Origin: Pleurotus djamor
Lineage: Eukaryota; Basidiomycota; Agaricomycetes; Agaricales; Pleurotaceae
Length of the DNA: 22,403 nt
Reading direction: 5' to 3'
NCBI GenBank assembly: GCA_029747585.1
Contig: JAPEVF010000736.1
Location: 1 to 22,403, forward strand
In this document: piece by piece, positions 18,207 to 22,403 of the stretch
Numbering within the stretch: position 1 is the stretch's first letter
How the letters are laid out: each line of letters starts with the position of its first letter
Program-made: the position numbers and the translations under genes
Notes under the pieces: generated by a model
What the model was told of the DNA's origin: nothing
Database searches by the model: none
The model's input: the letters and a program-made list of their open reading frames with translations, nothing else

Positions 18207-19835
18207 ATGGGCAAGCGAGACCGCTCAAATACATTCCCAAGCAGCGGCGGAGCATCTAGGTCCAAACACTTGCGTCGCTCAAAGCCATCAGCGTCGGATG
18301 TCGATGTCAATCCTGTCGACCCCAGCAGCAACGAAAGTACTGAGGGTAGTCAAAGCAAGGATGACGAAGACATGGAGGAGAGTAACATGGATCTCCTCTT
18401 CGAGCGGTATCCACTCTCCTGTCCTAGTTGCAAAATGGTTGGCCGTTCACTTTCTAAAAAACCCCCGGCAATTCTGAATATCACCTTAGACATTTCTAGC
18501 CCAAGGAGGAATGATGTCTCACTTCCACATGTCCAAACATTGTAGCTGGTGGAGGGAGAACCAAAGGATTATTGCCGATTGGAAAAATCAAAAGGCTAAG
18601 TGGAAGATGACTGCTGAATCCGAGTCGTCTTTAGGCGGCTATGTTCTAGTTCCCGAGCTATATGCTGACTGTAATCCTCCAACAGATAATGCTCGACCTT
18701 GGGAGGTCATGGAAGAAATGGAAGACGACCTTATTTTCAACATGATTCCAGGTGTGTTGCCCGCCATGTATGAGACTGACAGTCAGCTTTTTTCGGATGG
18801 CCAGGCTGGCCCGTCAACATCCGCGGCTGCCTTTGGTGTTGACACAGCTTCCTCAGGTGGTCCGCAGGTAAGGCCCCGATTGGATGATGATGAAGATACA
18901 CGTTGGGTTGAGCAAAACCTGGATGAACATGGCACCATAACGGGTTACAATGTCAAGGCTGTAGCAAGGTGGAGACAGCTTTTCGGAGCCAACCCTGCTC
19001 CGAATGGTGACGAGCCTAGCTCAGATCCAATGAACATAGTCGCCCAAGTTCTCCAACAAATCACGCAAAACACAAGCACACTGCCCGCTCTCCTCCCCGC
19101 CATCAAGTCGCTTGAAGCACGCCTTGAAGGAGTCAGCAAGGGGTTGGAGCAGTTCGCCGCCTCGGTCAACCAGCAGAACCAGGCCCATTACAGCAAGCTG
19201 AAGCAAATCCATTGTGAGTAGTGCCTTACGATCTCGTTGTAAGGGGACACTCAATTCCAACCCCTAACCCCTCTGTTTCCACCTCCCTACAGGTTTCTCC
19301 GCCCACCATTGCTGTCACGAATCCCGGTCGAATCCCGAATCCCAGTGCAAATGCCGTTCGCACCCCGCGCGCCCATGTACACTCAGACACTGACAGAATC
19401 CAATCTGGTACCTGGGTGGGCTGAACGATATACTGATTCTGTTAGAGGGAAACCGTATGAGTATCTCTTCACTGGGCTGAGTCCTTCTGTACCCCTGTAT
19501 TGCAAAAGGAGAGGGAAGCATCTTGTCCTAGGCGCCGGACAAGTTACGTCGTTGTTTGAGCATTGTCAATTCATTTCACTCTAATACTGTCTTTTCCTCT
19601 ATAGCATGCTGTCGTTATTCACTTTGGACTAGAGGCACATCTTCTTGGAATGACCCGTCAGGTATATAATGACATTGTTCAAGACAAGCCTACAAACAAA
19701 ACCAATAATATGTTCTCGTTTCGATTTCCACCCAAGTATAAAGAGAGCCCCAGCTTGTCACAGACTTTATATGCCAGTGGAGAAGGTGTATTCTGTCTTT
19801 GTATAAAGGTCTATCCCCAGAACAGACTACTGTAA
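18207..19835 (+). CDS. Zinc-finger/coiled-coil protein, element-associated (479 aa)
   Basis: The spliced model is 18207-18437, 18490-19217, 19293-19542 and 19605-19835: 1440 nt, 479 residues, all phases agreeing. The introns are 52, 75 and 62 nt, with CT-rich ends and CTAAC/CTAAT branch-like sites in the last two. The N-terminus is basic and Ser-rich. Splicing the first intron creates a compact finger, C72-x2-C75..F79..H88-x-H90-x3-H94-C95 followed by SWW, like the N-terminal fingers of basidiomycete Plavaka-type transposase proteins. Residues about 261-315 form a predicted coiled coil shared with the - strand gene 15774-16210. The C-terminal region (VPGWAERYTDSVRGKPYEYLF...HAVVIHFGLEAHLLGM) is not recognised. 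Two donors (GTTGGC, GTTACG) are weak. It lies 207 bp after the Ulp1-like gene, same strand. The role is unknown; DNA binding is inferred from the finger. Confidence 0.6.
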
Positions 19836-20339
19836 CACAGTACTTTACATGAGTGGCTATATCTACTTTTGTATCTGGAACTTATTATATTTATATCTAG
19901 CTTTGTTGATGGCCAACGTGTTGCTGTTGCAAGGCCTGCCCAAACTACAAGTAAGTGCCAAGCGGTGCACCCTATCATCTGTTGGAAAATCCAAGAAAGG
20001 GTTTTAAGCCCTTAAAGTCCCATTTTAAGGAATTTCCGGCCCAAGGCGTTAAAATGTCGTTTTAAGGGAAGTGTCGACTTATAAGACCAAGGGTCACCCT
20101 TGTAAGGTTGGGCCAAGGTGCGCTGGTGTGTAATGCTGTAATTTTGAGCGGCGAAGTGTACATTTGGTGGTGTGCGGAGCTGATTTGCCCTTTCCACTGA
20201 CTGTATTCCAGCATCAATGTTTCATCCATTGTCCCTTAAGATAATTGGGCACATCGGAACTAGGGAAAGGGTCAAGTGTGCCTGTTAGTGTAGAGCACTT
20301 CTGATGCTACGTCGTTCCTTGCGGGGATTTTGTTCCTCC
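19836..20339. other. Intergenic stretch with clustered TTTTAAGG-type palindromes
   Basis: No gene is supported. 20000-20115 has several short inverted repeats: CCTTAAA..TTTTAAGG, TTAAAA..TTTTAA, AAGGG..CCCTT and GGCCCAA..TTGGGCC. They may be the edge or footprint of a small element. No target-site duplication is evident. Confidence 0.45.
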
Positions 20340-20558
20340 ATGAGCGCGATCATGCAAGTGGCGCAGCCCTTATGGCATGACACGGATAATCTTCTTTGTG
20401 TAGAGAAGGGTATGTACACCAAGTTTCTTTCCCTTGGGGCTGTAGATTCCCGTTGCTGACTCTCAGTGAATTCATCATCGCCACGACTCTGGAGAAGATG
20501 TGGGTATTCATTTGACTGGGACTCATTGGTCGTTGCAAACGAGTCGCCACGATTCCAG
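20340..20558 (+). CDS. Two 5' exons of unknown protein
   Basis: ATG at 20340 opens exon 20340-20409 (MSAIMQVAQPLWHDTDNL..). A 57-nt intron follows (20410-20466, GTATGT..TGCTGACTCTCAG, with a good branch-like site). Exon 20467-20558 (NSSSPRLWRRCGYSFDWDSL..) ends at a GTTTGT donor in phase 0. From that donor a 195-nt intron to the acceptor at 20753 would join this in phase to DVEALPSE of the gene that follows, making one 231-residue protein. The TATA box and ATG lying inside that intron argue instead for a separate downstream gene. Function not recognised. Confidence 0.4.
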
Positions 20559-20594
20559 GTTTGTATCGTGTTCTTTCCATAGTGACTCTGTGGT

Positions 20595-20602
20595 TATAAA
20601 AG
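20595..20602 (+). promoter_or_regulatory. TATA box for the 20669-21338 gene
   Basis: TATAAAAG is followed by a CT-rich stretch (20621-20655) and the ATG at 20669, the usual layout of a fungal core promoter. It would fall inside an intron if the upstream exons belong to the same gene. Confidence 0.45.
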
Positions 20603-20668
20603 CAGGTGTGATGTACTGTACTTTTGCAATCCGTCGTTTTCCTTTCTTCGTTGCACTGCTCGCATAAA

Positions 20669-21338
20669 ATGGTGAACCCTCAACCCAACTCCGTGTGTAC
20701 CTTTTTCAGGATGTGTTACATAACATTTCCCTCACCACCGCATTCGATTTCAGGACGTAGAAGCGTTGCCCAGTGAAACATCTGCGGGTGAAGCCAATGA
20801 ACAGCTCTTCAACGCAAATTGTAATTTTATGACAACATTTTGCACGCATTTATTCATTTTCTTCTTCTTAGTTTTCCAAGACCAATCACGTTCTGTAGAA
20901 CGTCTTATTTCCAAACACTTTTACCCCCGTCATTTTGACATGTTTCGCGAGATGCAGGCTTTTACTGGTCTCATCATCTCTGGGCCTACGACTTTAAATT
21001 TCTTCACGTTTGAAGGTCACCAGTCAAGCAACCTCGACTTATATGTGAACATACTAGGTGCTGAGTACGTGTCGGTGTGGTTGGACAGTGTTGGCTGCAA
21101 GCCCCATTTTCGCTTGGACCCAATCTCTTTCCAGTTCGTTGTTGGACGGAGATTGCAAGAGATGTTGGGCATGACGTTAGAAGATGTTCGGGCTTTGGTG
21201 CCCGCAGATATCAAGCGGAAAATGCAGGACCTGGGCGGCGTGCCAATGTTCAAGTCTGAACATGCGCCGTACATGGACAGCTGCCGCTACACCACCTCAG
21301 GCAACCAGTACCAGAGACCACTTAGGTTTATTTCTTGA
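20669..21338 (+). CDS. ISG/LDLYV-motif protein, possibly truncated
   Basis: The spliced model is 20669-20692, 20754-20820 and 20872-21338: 558 nt, 185 residues, phases agreeing. The introns are 61 nt (GTGTGT..TTTCAG) and 51 nt (GTAATT..TTCTTAG). Residues 66-89 read ISGPTTLNFF, then a spacer, then NLDLYV. I know this pattern from a large family of uncharacterised Agaricomycete proteins whose motif recalls nucleotidyltransferase-fold proteins (GS...D.D); catalytic activity is not claimed. The usual Ser after ISG is Pro here, and the usual Asp pair is reduced to LDL. Family members tend to be longer. This one stops at 21338, about 30 bp before the palindrome satellite, so its 3' end may have been cut by it. 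Alternative 5' exons are at 20340-20558. Confidence 0.6.
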
Positions 21339-21365
21339 TGATTTTAATATACCTAAGAGGTCTGA

Positions 21366-22403
21366 AAATGTAGACATTGTCTACACATGTAGTCATGTAT
21401 ACTAACCCTAACTTTTTGTAGAGTGTAGACATGTCTTCCGGGTCAGAATATGGCCCAGCTATTGGATGTAGGCATGTATACATAATCAGGCCTGTAGACA
21501 TGTATACATATTGACACATGTAGGCATGTCTACCAAGTGCAANTTTTTTATGGATTGGCCTGTATGAATACCCTATGTGTAGACATGTTTACTAGTTTGA
21601 TTATTTCTCATATGTAGACATGTCTACTAGGTAGGATATTTTCAAGGTGTAGACATGTCTACATATATTGCATGTAGGCATGTCTACCAAGTAGGATATT
21701 TTTCATAGGTAGACATGCCTACATATTATCTTTGTAGGCATGTCTACCAAGTGAAATATATTTCAAGGTGTAGACATGCCTACAAGTACTCTTTGTAGGC
21801 ATGTCTACCATTTGAAATATATTTCATGTGTAGGCATGTCTACCAATTAGAATATTGTCCACCTGTAGACATGTCTACAAAGGTTTTATATAGGCAATAC
21901 CACTGACTGTGGGAAAGTTTTATTGACTGTGGGAAAATTTATTTTCAAAAATTTCGCTCATTAGAAAGAGCCTGATGAGTTTCATGACTAGATTGATCTC
22001 AGAATTATAGGGTGTCTATTTAGTTTTGGAGAAATAACCTACCACTTAGGATATTTTCCACTTGTAGCCACGTTAACATGTGAGTGCTGTAGGCTTGTCT
22101 ACCACCCAGATTATTTCTTGTAGACATGTCTACTACTTAGCATAGTTTCCACATGTAGCCGTGCCTACATATATGTCAGGTAGACATGTCTACAACTCAG
22201 GATATTTTCCACTTGTAGTCATGTCTACATATGAGTCAGGTAGACATGTCTACAACTTAGAATTTTTTTTTCATGTAGACGTGACTACATATGAGCAAGG
22301 TAGACATGTCTACTTCCCAGTAGATTTTTTGAATGTAGACATGTCTACTATCCAGTAGATTTTATCAGTGTAGGCGTGGCTACACATAGGGAAGGTAGAC
22401 ATG
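21366..22403. repeat. Palindromic satellite, 16-bp core with 60-bp period
   Basis: I count about 28 copies of TGTAGACATGTCTACA or close variants, starting near 21369 and running off the right edge. Eight keep the perfect 14-bp palindrome GTAGACATGTCTAC (21613, 21648, 21864, 22119, 22179, 22239, 22299 and 22334, numbered from the base before it). Start-to-start spacing alternates 35 and 25 bp (21613, 21648, 21673, 21708, 21733; then 22154, 22179, 22214, 22239, 22274, 22299, 22334), giving a 60-bp dimer. Linkers are AT-rich, often AGGATATTTTCCAC or TATGAGTCAGG-like. 21880-22062 lacks the core and holds a short direct repeat, GACTGTGGGAAA, twice. Open frames inside follow the repeat and are not genes. 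Confidence 0.95.

Noticed and set aside
20350..20580. 76-residue - strand frame with an ATG
   Set aside because: It lies antisense to two exons (20340-20409, 20467-20558) joined by a canonical intron, and its sequence shows no recognisable pattern.
22161..22358. 65-residue open frame with repeated GRHVY segments
   Set aside because: The protein repeat is only the 60-bp satellite period read in one frame.
21366..22403. CRISPR-like array of evenly spaced short palindromes
   Set aside because: Linkers are similar to one another, spacing alternates 25/35 bp, cores vary freely in both orientations, and the surrounding sequence is fungal with spliceosomal introns. It is a satellite.

Overview
The window looks like nuclear DNA of a filamentous fungus, most likely a basidiomycete (Agaricomycetes-like). 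The reasons are clusters of very short GT..AG introns (about 47-79 nt) with CT-rich 3' ends, TATA boxes 70-90 bp before start codons, a Ulp1-like peptidase and a finger protein of the kind carried by basidiomycete transposons, and a gene with an ISG..TLxFF...LDLYV motif that I associate with mushroom-forming fungi. I cannot name the species. There are single ambiguous bases at 12839, 15071, 15548 and 21543. I see no tRNA, rRNA or bacterial-type operon.

Layout. 1-922 holds two direct copies of a 357-bp sequence that contain a short inverted repeat and a pair of CACGTG sites. 1.0-11.9 kb is dominated by a locus present three times: copy A on the + strand (about 1.0-3.1 kb) and copies B and C on the - strand as a tandem pair of 3.5-3.6 kb units (4675-8215 and 8222-11870). 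The copies keep parts of one reading frame, an intron with a TCC-rich tract and an aligned stop codon. The first exons of B and C begin with signal-peptide-like stretches. Frameshifts and stops suggest decaying multi-intron genes of an unrecognised, possibly secreted, family. Between A and B lies an unrelated phase-consistent gene model (3616-4206). 11.8-13.4 kb has further + strand coding signal of unknown identity.

13.8-15.1 kb is AT-rich and almost free of CpG, in sharp contrast to its neighbours. 15.3-20 kb is a mobile-element-like cluster. It has a small - strand gene (15774-16210), a divergent + strand Ulp1-like cysteine peptidase broken by two in-frame stops (16460-17999), and an intact-looking 479-residue zinc-finger/coiled-coil protein (18207-19835). 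The last shares a helical segment with the small - strand gene, so two related genes face opposite ways around the peptidase.

20.3-21.34 kb carries a gene of the ISG/LDLYV type with its own TATA box. From 21.37 kb to the right edge is a satellite made of about 28 copies of the palindrome TGTAGACATGTCTACA and its variants. The spacing alternates between 25 and 35 bp, giving a 60-bp higher-order period. It runs off the window.

Most gene models here are spliced models built by eye from reading frames, splice signals and phase. Names are given only where motifs justify them.
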